Shown: positions 48,335-59,006, counted from the first letter of the stretch. The stretch: 64,000 nt of DNA from Alitta virens (GCA_932294295.1 OW028581.1:11948162-12012161); one strand, 5' to 3'. The notes: generated from the sequence alone by a model not told the origin. A program made the numbers and translations.

Positions 48335-48467
48335 ATGTTAGTGTCTGCGCTGGCATGTAAAAGACCCCACCCTATCTATCTATCTATCTATCTATTTATC
48401 TACCTATCTATCTATTTATCTATCTATTTATCTATTTATCTATTTATCTATCTATCTATCTATCTAA
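48335..48467 (+). repeat. SINE body fragment running into a (CTAT)n array
   Basis: GTTAGTGTCTGCGCTGGCAT then GTAAAAGACCCCACC is the SINE body on +. It is joined directly to about 100 bp of CTAT units with TTAT variants. This is a direct example of the long tetranucleotide arrays sitting on SINE sequence. Confidence 0.7.
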
Positions 48468-48878
48468 GTAATTGACCTTTTAAAGGCTTTACATAAACAC
48501 TTCCATAAACTTCGAATCATAATAAATATCATACCGATCGATAAAACCTATCTACTTATATGTATTTATGTTCAATGAAGTGTAATACCCATGAATTTGA
48601 TAAATTCCTAGCAATTATTCAAATTCTTTATTACACACTTTTCTGAGCACAAATTCCCACTAGAATACACCTGTGACCAATTTAGAATGAAATCAGGACT
48701 ATTTATAATTTTCAGAGTAAATTCTAGTACTCTATGTGACACAAATGTTGAAGCCTTATCCATTTATATCACAACATATGGTCATAAACAAATGTTGAAC
48801 ATAGTTTCCAAAAATGCTCTTTTATCATACTTTGAAAAACCTCAAATACTTTATAAAGAGGTCGAACCTAGAACCATC
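48468..48878. other. No gene recognised
   Basis: AT-rich unique sequence. Confidence 0.5.
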
Positions 48879-48987
48879 TGTCTATCTGTCTATCTATCTA
48901 TTTTATCTATCTATCTGTCTGTCTATCTGTCTATCTATACATCTATCTATCCATCTATCAATCTATTATATATCTACCTATCTATTA
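48879..48987. repeat. (CTAT)n/(CTGT)n microsatellite
   Basis: CTAT with CTGT and ATCA variants. Overlapping Ser-Ile-Tyr-Leu frames are artefacts. Confidence 0.95.
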
Positions 48988-49129
48988 AGTTGGTCTTTTG
49001 TACAGGGTGGGGGAGCAAAATTTACAAAAGTGATGTGACCTCCAAAAACTTGCTTATTATACATGAATGAATGATACCACTGAAAAAAGATTTTGAACAA
49101 AAAGAGGTAATACAAAAAACAGTCCACCA

Positions 49130-50421
49130 TTATTCGCAATTACAGACTCTGCGGTGTCGAAAAGCTATATAGCTCTGCACAACAACAGCATCCTCAGACA
49201 TTTTAGTCCACTATTCCATGATGGTAGCCTTGAGTGAGTCAATGTTGGGGTGGGAATTCTTGTTGGTTGCATGCTCCAAAATGCCCCACATGGCAAAGTC
49301 AAGTGGGTTCAGGTCTGGGCTGGAGGGGGGGGGGGGGGATCTGAAATCTGCAGGCCAGAAGTCTGCAAAGTTGGTTTTGCAGAATTGCTGCACCTTCTTG
49401 GCTGTGTGGCATGGGGCACCATCCTGGGTCCACAAATAGTTGCCCTTAGGGTAGTTGGCCTTGAGCCATGGCAAAACACGGTACCCCCAGGACCTTGTAG
49501 TGGGCAACTGCACACACAGGAAGGGCATCTTCACGCTGTCAGAGGCAACAACGCCCAAGACCAAGATCTGGGCTGGATGCTTGGTCCAAAAGGTGCCCTT
49601 GACCTCAGCTTTTGACTCTGCAAGGCATCGGTTGTTTCAATTGTTCACAACAGCATCTACTGTAAAGATCTTCTCGTCAGAGAAAACTTTGACTGTGGAC
49701 CCATGCTGTCTGAGGTACTTCAGCACTTTCTCTGACCTCTCTAGTGTCCTCGCTTTCATGGGCCCTGGCATACGACTTCAAGCCCAGATCAATGTGCACA
49801 GCCATTCTGACTGTCTTGGGGTCCACCTCCAGCTCGGCAGCCATCTTACGCATTGAGGTCGGTGGGTCCTCTACAACCTTGGCCTTGAGGGCATTCAAGA
49901 AATCTGGAGTCCTCTTTTTGTTGGCTCCACCACTGCCAGGCTTCCTTTGGATACCTTTCTCAGTGTTCCTTTGGATACCTTTCTCAGTGTTCCTTTGGAT
50001 ACCTTTCTCAGTGTTCCTTTGGATACCTTTCTCAGTGTTCCTTTGGATACCTTTCTCAGTGTTCCTTTGGATACCTTTCTCAGTGTTCCTTTGGATACCT
50101 TTCTCAGTGTTCCTTTGGATACCTTTCTCAGTGTTCCTTTGGATACCTTTCTCAGTGTTCCTTTGGATACCTTTCTCAGTGTTCCTTTGGATACCTTTCT
50201 CAGTGTTCCTTTGGATACCTTTCTCAGTGTTCCTTTGGATACCTTTCTCAGTGTTCCTTTGGATACCTTTCTCAGTGTTCCTTTGGATACCTTTCTCAGT
50301 GTTCACCGCCTTCCTGACGTTGTGCACAGTCTTCAAGCTCACGCCAACTATGTCAGAGATGATTCGGATCAATTTTGGCACAAAGCATATCAGCCACCCT
50401 TTTGTTCTTCTGTGAAGCCAT
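49130..50421 (-). pseudogene. Tc1/mariner transposase with in-frame 24-bp repeat expansion
   Basis: The start is the ATG at 50419-50421 (MASQKNKRV). A frameshift near 50370 leads into the first helix-turn-helix (DIVGVSLKTVHNVRKAV). Fifteen copies of an eight-residue unit NTEKGIQR follow, then the second DNA-binding part (FLNALKAKV, MRKMAAELEVDPKTVRMAV). After a frameshift near 49750 comes the catalytic core: FSDEKIFTVDAVVN (first Asp), TQDGAPCHTAKKVQQF (second Asp) and SSPDLNPLDFAMWG (third Asp). Further breaks are TGA at 49637-49639 and TAG at 49211-49213, with a terminal TAA at 49130-49132. A 14-G run near 49326 lengthens a proline stretch before the third Asp. The enzyme is dead. Family assignment rests on the motif order. 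Confidence 0.9.
49944..50303 (-). repeat. 15 perfect 24-bp repeats inside the transposase
   Basis: The plus-strand unit starts CCTTTGGATACCTTTCTCAG and ends TGTT, and 360 bp equals fifteen units. I saw no substitution between units. The 24-bp length keeps the frame, so each unit encodes the same octapeptide. An ordinary homologue would have one such segment or none. Confidence 0.97.
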
Positions 50422-51112
50422 TTTCAGTTTGAGTCATTGTTTGTTTGTTTGTACTGAAAAGTACTTTTATACCTATATTTATAACAGCAACAAAATTTTG
50501 TTTTTTATCTTGCCAATTCATTTTAAAATGCCAAGAAAATCTAAATGTCTGGCAGATCATGTAACAATATCAAATGTATCAAATATCTCATTTTTATTGT
50601 CATTATTCGTGTCTGGCTTTTAATGTAATCTTCTCAGCTACATTACAATAAGATTTGAATCAATTTCAGTTATTGAATCTTGTATTGGTCACTCCTTAAA
50701 ACAATACTCATCAGGCATAAACATGAAATTGAAATTGTTACAAAACAACAAACTAATTCCAGGTGTCAATTAACATTTAATTTTTGGACATTTCACTCAT
50801 GTTGAGAAAATTGGCTGCCATGAATGACATGTGATGAGTTATGTAAGAATTCCTCAAAATTCCTGGAAATTTAACTGTGGCAGAAAGGGCGGGATCCCAT
50901 TGAAAAAAGCAGAAAAAGTAATTGAGTTCCAAAACATGAGGGCTGGTGTCAGTAACATGTGAAAATGGGATTGTAAATTTAAAATATTTCATTCCGGATA
51001 GCGTGTCAACTTGGCATCCGATAATATGTCTTATTGGTACGAGGTCTGCACAATGTCAATAATATTGAACCGATGTTTGGCCAACATAATGCAAACGTAA
51101 CATGTTACCTGA
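50422..51112. other. No gene recognised
   Basis: AT-rich sequence. A GGCCAACATAATGC word near 51080 recalls the CCCAGATAG MITE family but is too short to call. Confidence 0.5.
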
Positions 51113-51116
51113 TGTA

Positions 51117-51271
51117 TACATGGCCAAATGTGCCACTTGCATTTTCCATGAGAAGGATAAACGCATGGAAAACGCAAGGTTTTTAGCTAATTATAATGAG
51201 GCAAAAACAATGTTTTTTCCATGCGTTTATCCAAGCGCATGGAGAACGCTCGTGGCACAATTAGCCATGTT
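51117..51271. mobile_element. Foldback MITE (TACATGGCCAA family), long copy
   Basis: The left end TACATGGCCAAATGTGCCAC is identical to the 18.0-kb copy, and the right end GGCACAATTAGCCATGT is its complement with one change. The CATGGAAAACGC hairpin is present twice, so the internal part is partly duplicated in inverted form. Confidence 0.7.
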
Positions 51272-51339
51272 ATGTGGTTAACTTTGGGCCAGCTTCAAGC
51301 TACTGTCACAATTAACATGGATGTTTGACTATTAGATTG

Positions 51340-51520
51340 CTGGTACAATTAATGACTGACTGACTGACTGACTAATTGACTATCTAACTGACTATCTGGC
51401 TGTCTGATCAACTAACTGACTGACTGAATGACTGGCTGGCTGAATGACTGGTGACTGGCAGACTGGCTGACTGACTAGCTGAATGACTGGCTGGCTGGCT
51501 GGCTGGCGGACAGACTGACT
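51340..51520. repeat. Degenerate (GACT)n/(GGCT)n repeat
   Basis: ACTGACTGACTG runs grade into GGCTGGCTGGCTGGC. A simple tetranucleotide repeat. Confidence 0.9.
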
Positions 51521-51890
51521 CATGAACTGGACTATGATCCTAGTATGGTCTATACTGTTAATAAGTATTTACTAAAAACCAAATTACTCAGGTCTTGAAC
51601 TCACTGTTCTTAAAAAAAAACTCCAAATTAGCTTTGCTAAGAAGCAAAACTCTCAAAGAATTAAATTGTTAATTAAAAGAAATGCAATTATCCTATTAAT
51701 CTTGATGGAAATGGCCATTACACAAAGAAAAGGTTGAAAAAAATAAAAATAAAAAAACTCTGGCGTCCACAAAATGCAACAATTAAATGCGGGAAATGCA
51801 ACAAAACGCTTCTTTCTTTGGAATTTACAGCTGTAATATAATAACCTCAGCCTGCCTGTAGCAAAGAATTTAAACAACTGCACCCATACG
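51521..51890. other. No gene recognised
   Basis: Unique sequence. The minus-strand frame at 51653-51883 is not credible. Confidence 0.5.
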
Positions 51891-51895
51891 GATTG

Positions 51896-52013
51896 ATTGA
51901 GACGTTAAATTGGTGGTGCCTTGTACTCGGTGTCTATGTAAAAGACCCCACCAATGAGGTAACTGAATAACATGGGCTGGGAGCTTTATCTTCTCATCAT
52001 TATGTCTGCCTGT
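51896..52013 (+). repeat. SINE body and 3' end, 5' truncated
   Basis: GAGACGTTAAATTGGTGGTG, CTTGTACTCGGTGTCTATG, AAAAGACCCCACC and the TTATCTTCTCATCATTATGT end all match the family on +. The tRNA-like head is missing. Confidence 0.75.
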
Positions 52014-52104
52014 TATGAATGTTTATTCTTTCAGTCGACAAACATCTCCTGTTATATGTTTTACAAACTACTTTAAATAAAATGTACCTTATCTGATCGT
52101 TTAA

Positions 52105-52725
52105 GCCCCTTCACACATAGCCAGATCAGACAATAAGGTAAAATTTCTTTCACTCTGGGGGTGGCGGGATCAAAGAGCTGAAAATTTCAACAAAAAATAA
52201 ATGTTTGGCGGTGTACACTAGGGCAATACGGTGGCAACAAGGAGCAACACGGAGTTAATACGACTGTCCCGGACGATTGCGGAGTGAACCGGATTTTACA
52301 CGGTGCCTTCGCATATATAACCGGTCTTTACACCGTGTTCATTTGTGTGTGGAACCTTGTTGGGCCTTGTACTCTCCGGCGTTAATGGCGGCTAAATATT
52401 CATGCCCGGTTGACGCCGGACGTAGCCGGAGATATGCCAAGTCAATACGGACATTCCTGGAGATCGGCGGAGTCTACTGGGAGTCTACACGGATCAACAC
52501 GGATCTACACGGATCAACACGGATTAAATTACTCAGGGAACTCCGGTATGAAAAATTGAACATGTTTAATTTTTTCCCCGGAGTCCCATGGTGGTACCGG
52601 ATCGCCCCGGACAATGCCGGACAATGCCGGAAATAAACACATGGTCTACACACTATTACCTGGAGTTTGCAGTTGTTATACTCCTGGACAATCTGGCGTC
52701 TGATCCGGCTATGTGTGAAGGGGGC
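52105..52725. mobile_element. TIR element with TTAA target duplication, 621 bp
   Basis: The left end GCCCCTTCACACATAGCCAG (then ATCAGAC) and the inverted right end GCCCCCTTCACACATAGCCG (then GATCAGAC) match nearly perfectly over about 27 bp. TTAA flanks both sides (52101-52104, 52726-52729). TTAA targets are used by piggyBac and Kolobok transposons, and which one applies is undecided. The interior is unusually rich in CCGG and CACGG words (for example ACACGGATCAACACGGATCT near 52490) against AT-rich flanks. The 119-codon frame inside (52277-52636) is not a transposase that I recognise. Confidence 0.8.
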
Positions 52726-52759
52726 TTAAGCTGGACTAGGCTTCTGTCAGACCAATACA

Positions 52760-52800
52760 ATACAATACAATACTAAATGCAATACAATACAATACAACTC
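52760..52800. repeat. (CAATA)n pentanucleotide tract
   Basis: ACAATACAATACAATAC interrupted once by TAAATG. Confidence 0.9.
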
Positions 52801-53300
52801 TGTTCTCTATCTCTCTGTACAACTGTGCCCTTACTACACTGTAATCATTCCCAATACAAGTGTGTCACAGAAGTACACAGAAAGTTCATTATTAATCACG
52901 TACAACCGTTACACTGAGCTTCTGCTTACTGCCACTGTGCAGAAATTGGGCTAATTAGGTCACATGACACAGGCTTAAGTGAGGCTAGCACCTTTTGATC
53001 TCGCCTGGAAAGTCATCGAGTTTTCTGTAGTTGCCAGAATCAGCTCAAGAAATGCAAGAACTGGCACTGAAGATCACAGGACACCACTGAAACAACACAG
53101 CTGAAGATTCTACAAGACAATGAAGAGGGTTTGTGTTAAAAAAAAAGTAATAAAAAAGTTCTTTGTACATGACACGACTTTGTCTTTGTCCCTGTGGTGA
53201 TGTTTGATGGGACATGCTGTTTAGCATTGACACAAAGACAATAATATATTTGGTCCTAATGACTGCACCAGAGAGCAGACATCTATAAATAGAATATGAA
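52801..53300. other. No gene recognised
   Basis: Unique sequence between the pentamer tract and a SINE. Confidence 0.5.
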
Positions 53301-53455
53301 CACATTTACCCCATGGGTGGGGCTTTTTACCTGCCTCAGCATATACACAGAGTAAAAGGTACCACCAATTTTACGTTTTATGTTAACTAAATTCAATTGC
53401 AATTTGGCTCGAAGGTTGGGTATCGAACCCAAGACCTTCAGAGAAGCAGAAAAAT
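53301..53455 (-). repeat. SINE copy, 3' truncated
   Basis: The minus-strand body (TATGCTGAGGCAGGTAAAAA) and the B-box region GGGTTCGATACCC (complement near 53418-53430) are present. The A-box part is lost at the junction with the LINE that begins just downstream. Confidence 0.6.
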
Positions 53456-53899
53456 GCATTTAAAATTTACTCGGTAGAAATCAAGCAGATTGCTGGAAAC
53501 ATTGGAATAAATTAAAGAGGCTAGGGAATAACAAATCGAATAGACCAGACCTAATAACTTTTCATGAATACTTTAAGCAACAGTCCAACCCTCCCTCTTG
53601 TGACTACTTTGATAAAGACAATATGGAAACTATTATTACCTCATTGCAATCCACTCCATACGAGTGCAATAACGACATAGCATCACAAATTTGCGACTTA
53701 GTCATAACAGAGGGAGGAAGTGGCCTTACACTTTAGAAAACTAAAGAATAATAAAGCTGCAGGGATTGGTGGTATTTCTGCTGAGTTCTATAAGTACGCT
53801 GGTGAAAAACTCATAACACCATTTTGTGCCATATTTAATTACATAAAGGTGAATACCCTACACAATGGTCTGAGGGACTGATAAATGCCTTATATAACA

Positions 53900-54579
53900 A
53901 AAAAATTCTTTAAAAAAAAGAAGAATAGATATCTGGCAACGTGAACAATATTAGCAGTAGACAGAGCTCTGTCATTTATCTTGTCTTTAATTAATTAATA
54001 TTTATTAATATAAATTAATTAATATAATGTGACTGTAAATTTGATGAAAAAAAAAAAAAGTTCACTGAGCTGGATTTGTACCACTGTCAGTGTCACTTCA
54101 CTTAGCAATTGCGAGCGCCGTTTCCACTGCACCACCAAGTCTAGTTGTAATTTCAATATTTTTTTTTTTGAAGTGTAGGCTCTCTGTTTCTATAAATAGC
54201 TCGCCTGAGCAGTGAACGAGCAACGTGTTTATTTGGTTTTACTGCAGTAATACTCCATAGTTACAAGTTCAATTATGCCTAAAACTTTAATTTATAAACT
54301 TTGGAAGTTGTAACCAAGGATTTTACCCAAAATTAAGGTTAATACTGGCAAGGTTAGTTTAGCATAAGCATTTCTGGGTCGAATACATTAAAATAGTGAA
54401 GAGGCCCCCGACGGGGTTATTCATTGAACAACCAATCAAAGAGTCATCAAAACTACCCCGCCTGGGTCCTTGACCTTATTGGTTTCACCCAAAAAACGGA
54501 GTGTTCGTAATATATATCTGGCATTTTGACAAACCATATCGGTTATAGATCTATTGTGTCATAGGTGTAGACGCCAGAT
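53900..54579. other. Foreign insertion within the LINE
   Basis: The LINE reading frame stops making sense at about 53900 and resumes at 54580. The insert starts near GATATCTGGCAACG (53926) and ends near GACGCCAGATATA (54567-54579). The ATATCTGGC/GCCAGATAT ends are inverted over 9 bp, and ATATATCTGGCATT also occurs at 54510. It holds a poly(A) run at 54047-54059 and a tRNA-like stretch. It may be one element or two nested ones. Confidence 0.6.
54058..54150 (-). repeat. tRNA-like sequence ending in oligo(T), probable SINE or tRNA pseudogene
   Basis: On the minus strand, CTTGGTGGTGCAGTGGAAAC resembles an A box, and GGTACAAATCC (complement near 54069-54079) resembles a B box with a long variable arm between. 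It is followed by an oligo(T) run as in pol III termination. The acceptor ends do not pair, so it is not a functional tRNA. It differs from the main SINE family. Confidence 0.45.
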
Positions 54580-57007
54580 ATAAAAAAGGGGACCTCACCA
54601 ATCCGGACAACTACAGGAAAATAACCATAAACGTTGTAATGGGAAAAATCTTTGACTCCCTGCTTAATAGTAGACTTCACTATAAAAATTAAGCTTTGAT
54701 CCTTGACGACCCCTGCCAGTTTGGGTTTACTCCTGGAGCAAATACAACTGACTGTGTTTTTGTGCTTGACACTGTGATTAGGTACTACCAACATAAATGC
54801 AAACCAGTGTACCTATGTTTTGTAGACTTCACCAAAGCTTTTACATAAACAGAAATGCCCTACACTACAAACTAATACAACAAAATATTGGTGATAAAAT
54901 GTTAAAGGTAATAATAAGTATGTATGATAATGCTTGAGCTAGGGTTAACCATATGGGTAGTACTCGCAACTCAATTGACAGCAGATGTGGCATCTTACAA
55001 GGTGGAATTCTTTGTCCTAAACTATTCAATGAATTTCTGTTTGATCTACCAAAGTATCCAGACAAATCTAATGGTATATCTATAAACAACCTTATTTTGA
55101 CTCATATACTGTATGCAGATGATATAGTGCTCTTGGCAGACTCGGCAAAAGCCTTACAAAATAATTTGAATGCTCTTCTCGGGGTTTGCAAGAAGTGGCA
55201 CCTAATAGTAAATGTAAAGAAAACCAAAATAATGAAATTCAATGATAAATCACCCTTTGGATTTTATAACAATACAGAACAACTTAAGGAAGTTGACTGT
55301 TTCAAATACTTGGGACATATGTTGACTAATAAGCGAAACTTGCACAGTAAAATGACCGAATACCTTGTGACTCAGGCCAAAAAAGCAATATTTGCGCTAC
55401 AAGGTGACACTAAGCAGTCATTAGGATGTATAACTTCCAAACTATCTTTAGAAATGTTTGACACCTATATACTACCAATCTTAGAATACAATAATGAAAT
55501 GTGGGCTGGCGAGAAACCCATAAATGATTTAGAAAAGTTACAACTGGGATATCTTAAGAATATGTTAGGGGTAAGAAAACAAACATCAACACTGGCTGTA
55601 TATAGTGAGACAGGTAAATTTCCACTACATGTTAGACAAAAAGTAAGAATGATAAATTATTGGACAAATTTGGAGAAATTGCCAGATGATAAATTACTGA
55701 AGAGATGCCTTAATATTCAAAAAGATCTTCATACACGTAGTAGAAGTAGCTGGTTTAGCAGAGTGATCAATATATTAAATGTGGTATAGTCTTCGATGAA
55801 AATAGTCACAACAATCTTCACAATATCTGCAGAATCGTTAAACTCACTCTTTGCCTTAAACAGCAAGAACAAATATTTGCAGAAATTAACAATACGACAC
55901 AGCAACCTAAGCTAAGAACTTACAAACACATTAAAACTGACTATAGATTAGAACCTTATCTACTTCTTAACATGAATAGGAAAACATGCAGTAAGATAGC
56001 TAGAGTTAGAATCGGTTCACATAACCTCCGTACAGAAACAGGAAGACATGAAAAGCCTTAAATACCATCTGAGGACAGAACCTGTTTAAAATGTAATCTG
56101 AATGAAGTTGAAGATGAAATACACTGTCTTGTGACCTGTCCAAGCTACTCTTTATTTCGAGAAAATCTAAATACAATAGCAAGGAAATATATTGGTAACT
56201 ATAATACACTAAACAACATGGGAAAATTTAAAGCCATAATGACATCCAAGGAGCCTGAGGTGCTGATAAACCTAGGAAAATTTCTTTACAAGCTGATGTT
56301 TAAACAATGCCTGCATCCGTCATCAAAAATTGCGCAGTCATATATATCTTGAACTTTAAAACTGCCTACATGAACTGCCATGATGAAAACTATTTGTGAT
56401 TTTGTTTTCTAGAAGTGAAGTCAGATAATCTCTGTAAATATATACATATATAATTCCTGTTAATTAATATATATTTAGCTCTATTTTGAAGTAAAATCAT
56501 TCTGTAAATAGTTATATCGTACACATTAAATAAGGAATGTATTTTGTCGAACATGTTAATATGTATTATATATTATATGTAAAATATAACTGTGTTTATG
56601 ATACAAGCCGTATGTATGAAAGATTCTGATTGGATTTTATAAGGAGTGGATAAACAGCTAAACTAATGTTAACTTCTATGTAAATACTTTAATTCGGTGG
56701 CTGGAACCATCTGTACTATATTAGTCTTTGTTGTATTCCCTTTTTTTTTTTTTTTTCTGATTGCTTTAATTTCTTTTCTTTTGTAATCGTGACATATATG
56801 TCTTTTCTGACATCTTCCGTCAATAAAAAAAATATATATATATATATATTAAACACGAGATAAGGATCATGTTCACTAGCAATATTACATCATTCTTCTA
56901 TTTATCTATATTATAGTTTTCTAGCAGCGTCTGCCCATATAACAACTTGAAGAATGTCATAGACGATAGATTGATATGCCTCAACATACTAACGTGATAG
57001 ATTATCA

Positions 57008-57123
57008 CCTAGATAGCATTCCAAATTGGCGCAGCATCGTTTCCATATAGGCAACTGTCGTTACATCGTATTAACATCGCTGACATTGCACCAACGTTGA
57101 CACGGTTTGGAATGCTATCTGGG
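57008..57123. mobile_element. CCCAGATAG-family MITE, clean copy
   Basis: CCTAGATAGCATTCCAAATT at the left pairs with GGTTTGGAATGCTATCTGGG at the right. 116 bp, non-coding. The duplicated copy lies at 59664-59779. Confidence 0.8.
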
Positions 57124-57359
57124 CATGGCATTGTAAGATATCAAGATATAACTTTTAAGAATCAATTATAGTTGATTTTCTTTATGAACAACTGCATGCA
57201 TACATATAGTAAGGTACAAAACAACTTGACTATTAAGTCAAGTTGCTTGGTGTGAAATCAAAGAATTATTAAATGTATATATGACTGGTGGGTAGTAAAG
57301 AAGTAAAGCAAAAAAAGATCTTAATGATATTAATAGTGTATAGCAACATTCCTGATAAA

Positions 57360-57838
57360 ATCCCAATCAGACAAACATCAGGTCAATTAATGCTAGCTTT
57401 CGGTCAATGCAGGGCCAACATTGTGCCAATACCGTGTCAGCATTGAGCCAGTATGGCATGTCATCTGCCCGTATAGTGTGTCAAGTCAGCCCGATACTGA
57501 CTCGTTCCCGTCTCAAGTAAGGAGACAGGTTGGGTCTGTCAATCGGAAGCCCAGATAGCATTCCAAATCGTATCAACTTCGGCACGATGTCAGTGATGTC
57601 AAAACGATGTTGTACCGACGGCGGCCGATATAGAGACGACGCATGCCCAATTTGGAATGCTATCTTGAAGGTGATATCAACTAATCAGATCACAGAATTC
57701 GCCAGACCCAACCTCAGGGTTTCTTCACTCAGGGAACCAGAGAGGCCCGATATTGAATCAACGTCAGTTGATCGTCGCACATCAGACTGACATCTGGCCA
57801 ACATCGGGCTTACATTAGGCCAACCTAGCATTCTATTT
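57360..57838. repeat. Nested CCCAGATAG-family modules
   Basis: 57550-57667 is a member with left end CCCAGATAGCATTCCAAATC and right end AATTTGGAATGCTATCTTG, followed by AAG as on the left side (possible 3-bp duplication). Around it lie GGCCAACAT-rich sequences (57360-57480, 57780-57838). Read inwards, CAGGTTGGGTCTG before it and CAGACCCAACCTC after it are complementary, which suggests the MITE inserted into a palindromic older element. Copied at 60016-60494. Confidence 0.6.
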
Positions 57839-57840
57839 GG

Positions 57841-59006
57841 TTTGCAAGAAGTGGCACCTAATAGTAAATGTAAAGAAAACCAAAATAATGAAATTCAATG
57901 ATAAATCACCCTTTGGATTTTATAACAATACAGAACAACTTAAGGAAGTTGACTGTTTCAAATACTTGGGACATATGTTGACTAATAAGCGAAACTTGCA
58001 CAGTAAAATGACCGAATACCTTGTGACTCAGGCCAAAAAAGCAATATTTGCGCTACAAGGTGACACTAAGCAGTCATTAGGATGTATAACTTCCAAACTA
58101 TCTTTAGAAATGTTTGACACCTATATACTACCAATCTTAGAATACAATAATGAAATGTGGGCTGGCGAGAAACCCATAAATGATTTAGAAAAGTTACAAC
58201 TGGGATATCTTAAGAATATGTTAGGGGTAAGAAAACAAACATCAACACTGGCTGTATATAGTGAGACAGGTAAATTTCCACTACATGTTAGACAAAAAGT
58301 AAGAATGATAAATTATTGGACAAATTTGGAGAAATTGCCAGATGATAAATTACTGAAGAGATGCCTTAATATTCAAAAAGATCTTCATACACGTAGTAGA
58401 AGTAGCTGGTTTAGCAGAGTGATCAATATATTAAATGTGGTATAGTCTTCGATGAAAATAGTCACAACAATCTTCACAATATCTGCAGAATCGTTAAACT
58501 CACTCTTTGCCTTAAACAGCAAGAACAAATATTTGCAGAAATTAACAATACGACACAGCAACCTAAGCTAAGAACTTACAAACACATTAAAACTGACTAT
58601 AGATTAGAACCTTATCTACTTCTTAACATGAATAGGAAAACATGCAGTAAGATAGCTAGAGTTAGAATCGGTTCACATAACCTCCGTACAGAAACAGGAA
58701 GACATGAAAAGCCTTAAATACCATCTGAGGACAGAACCTGTTTAAAATGTAATCTGAATGAAGTTGAAGATGAAATACACTGTCTTGTGACCTGTCCAAG
58801 CTACTCTTTATTTCGAGAAAATCTAAATACAATAGCAAGGAAATATATTGGTAACTATAATACACTAAACAACATGGGAAAATTTAAAGCCATAATGACA
58901 TCCAAGGAGCCTGAGGTGCTGATAAACCTAGGAAAATTTCTTTACAAGCTGATGTTTAAACAATGCCTGCATCCGTCATCAAAAATTGCGCAGTCATATA
59001 TATCTT
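57841..59006 (+). pseudogene. LINE RT C-terminal part, duplicated copy
   Basis: A second copy of the last third of the LINE protein, beginning abruptly at the duplication junction in the VCKKWHLIVN segment, downstream of the YADD motif. It keeps the same TAG/frameshift (58443) and TAA (58715) as unit 1 and the same Cys/His end. It lacks all catalytic motifs. The 3' UTR with AATAAA at 59478-59483 follows. Confidence 0.9.

Larger units (their letters stand above)
49003..50421 (-). mobile_element. Tc1/mariner-type element, decayed copy
   Basis: The transposase relic fills 49130-50421 on the minus strand. A possible 3' terminus starts at 49003 (CAGGGTGGGGGAGCAAAATT) directly after a TA, the target of this superfamily. 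The matching 5' terminus is not recognisable beyond 50421, so the outer boundary there is open. Confidence 0.7.
53460..56352 (+). pseudogene. LINE reverse transcriptase, multiply broken
   Basis: Segments in order: the N-terminal RT region (FRKLKNNKAAGIGGISAEFY near 53720-53795, then PFCAIFNYI) up to LINALYN near 53899, then the insertion. Coding resumes at 54580 with KKGDLTNPDNYRKI. Motif A is in CFVDFTKAF (54815-54841), motif B in GILQGGILCPKLF (about 54990-55028) and motif C in YADDIVL (about 55112). The longest open stretch is 54953-55789. Breaks: TAA near 54688, disruption after TKAF, TAG near 54936, TAG plus frameshift at 55787, and TAA at 56059-56061 for the usual Lys. A C-terminal Cys/His cluster (CLKCNLNEVEDEIHCLVTC) ends the protein at 56350. 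It is related to, but clearly distinct from, the 9.7-11.1 kb LINE. Confidence 0.9.
53460..56850 (+). mobile_element. LINE, interrupted copy on plus strand
   Basis: The RT-encoding relic spans 53460-53890 and 54580-56352, followed by about 480 bp of 3' UTR. The UTR has an AATAAA at 56822-56827 and ends in a TATATATATT tract. The endonuclease region is missing (5' truncation near 53460). About 690 bp of unrelated sequence separates two adjacent coding words. The last 1.65 kb of the element belongs to the tandem duplication. Confidence 0.85.
55185..57840. repeat. Tandem duplication, unit 1 (2,656 bp)
   Basis: The unit runs from mid LINE reverse transcriptase (TTTGCAAGAAGTGGCACCTA) through the LINE 3' end, AT-rich DNA and several CCCAGATAG-family modules to CTATTTGG. 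The following 2,656 bp repeat it at a constant offset. Boundary microhomology is GG only. Confidence 0.95.

Noticed and set aside
49744..50432. Long plus-strand frames (about 160-223 codons) opposite the mariner relic
   Set aside because: Shadows of the 24-bp repeat. The minus strand carries the recognisable transposase motifs.
54058..54150. Functional tRNA gene with long variable arm
   Set aside because: Acceptor-stem ends do not pair, and the sequence sits in a transposon insertion. Kept as tRNA-like only.
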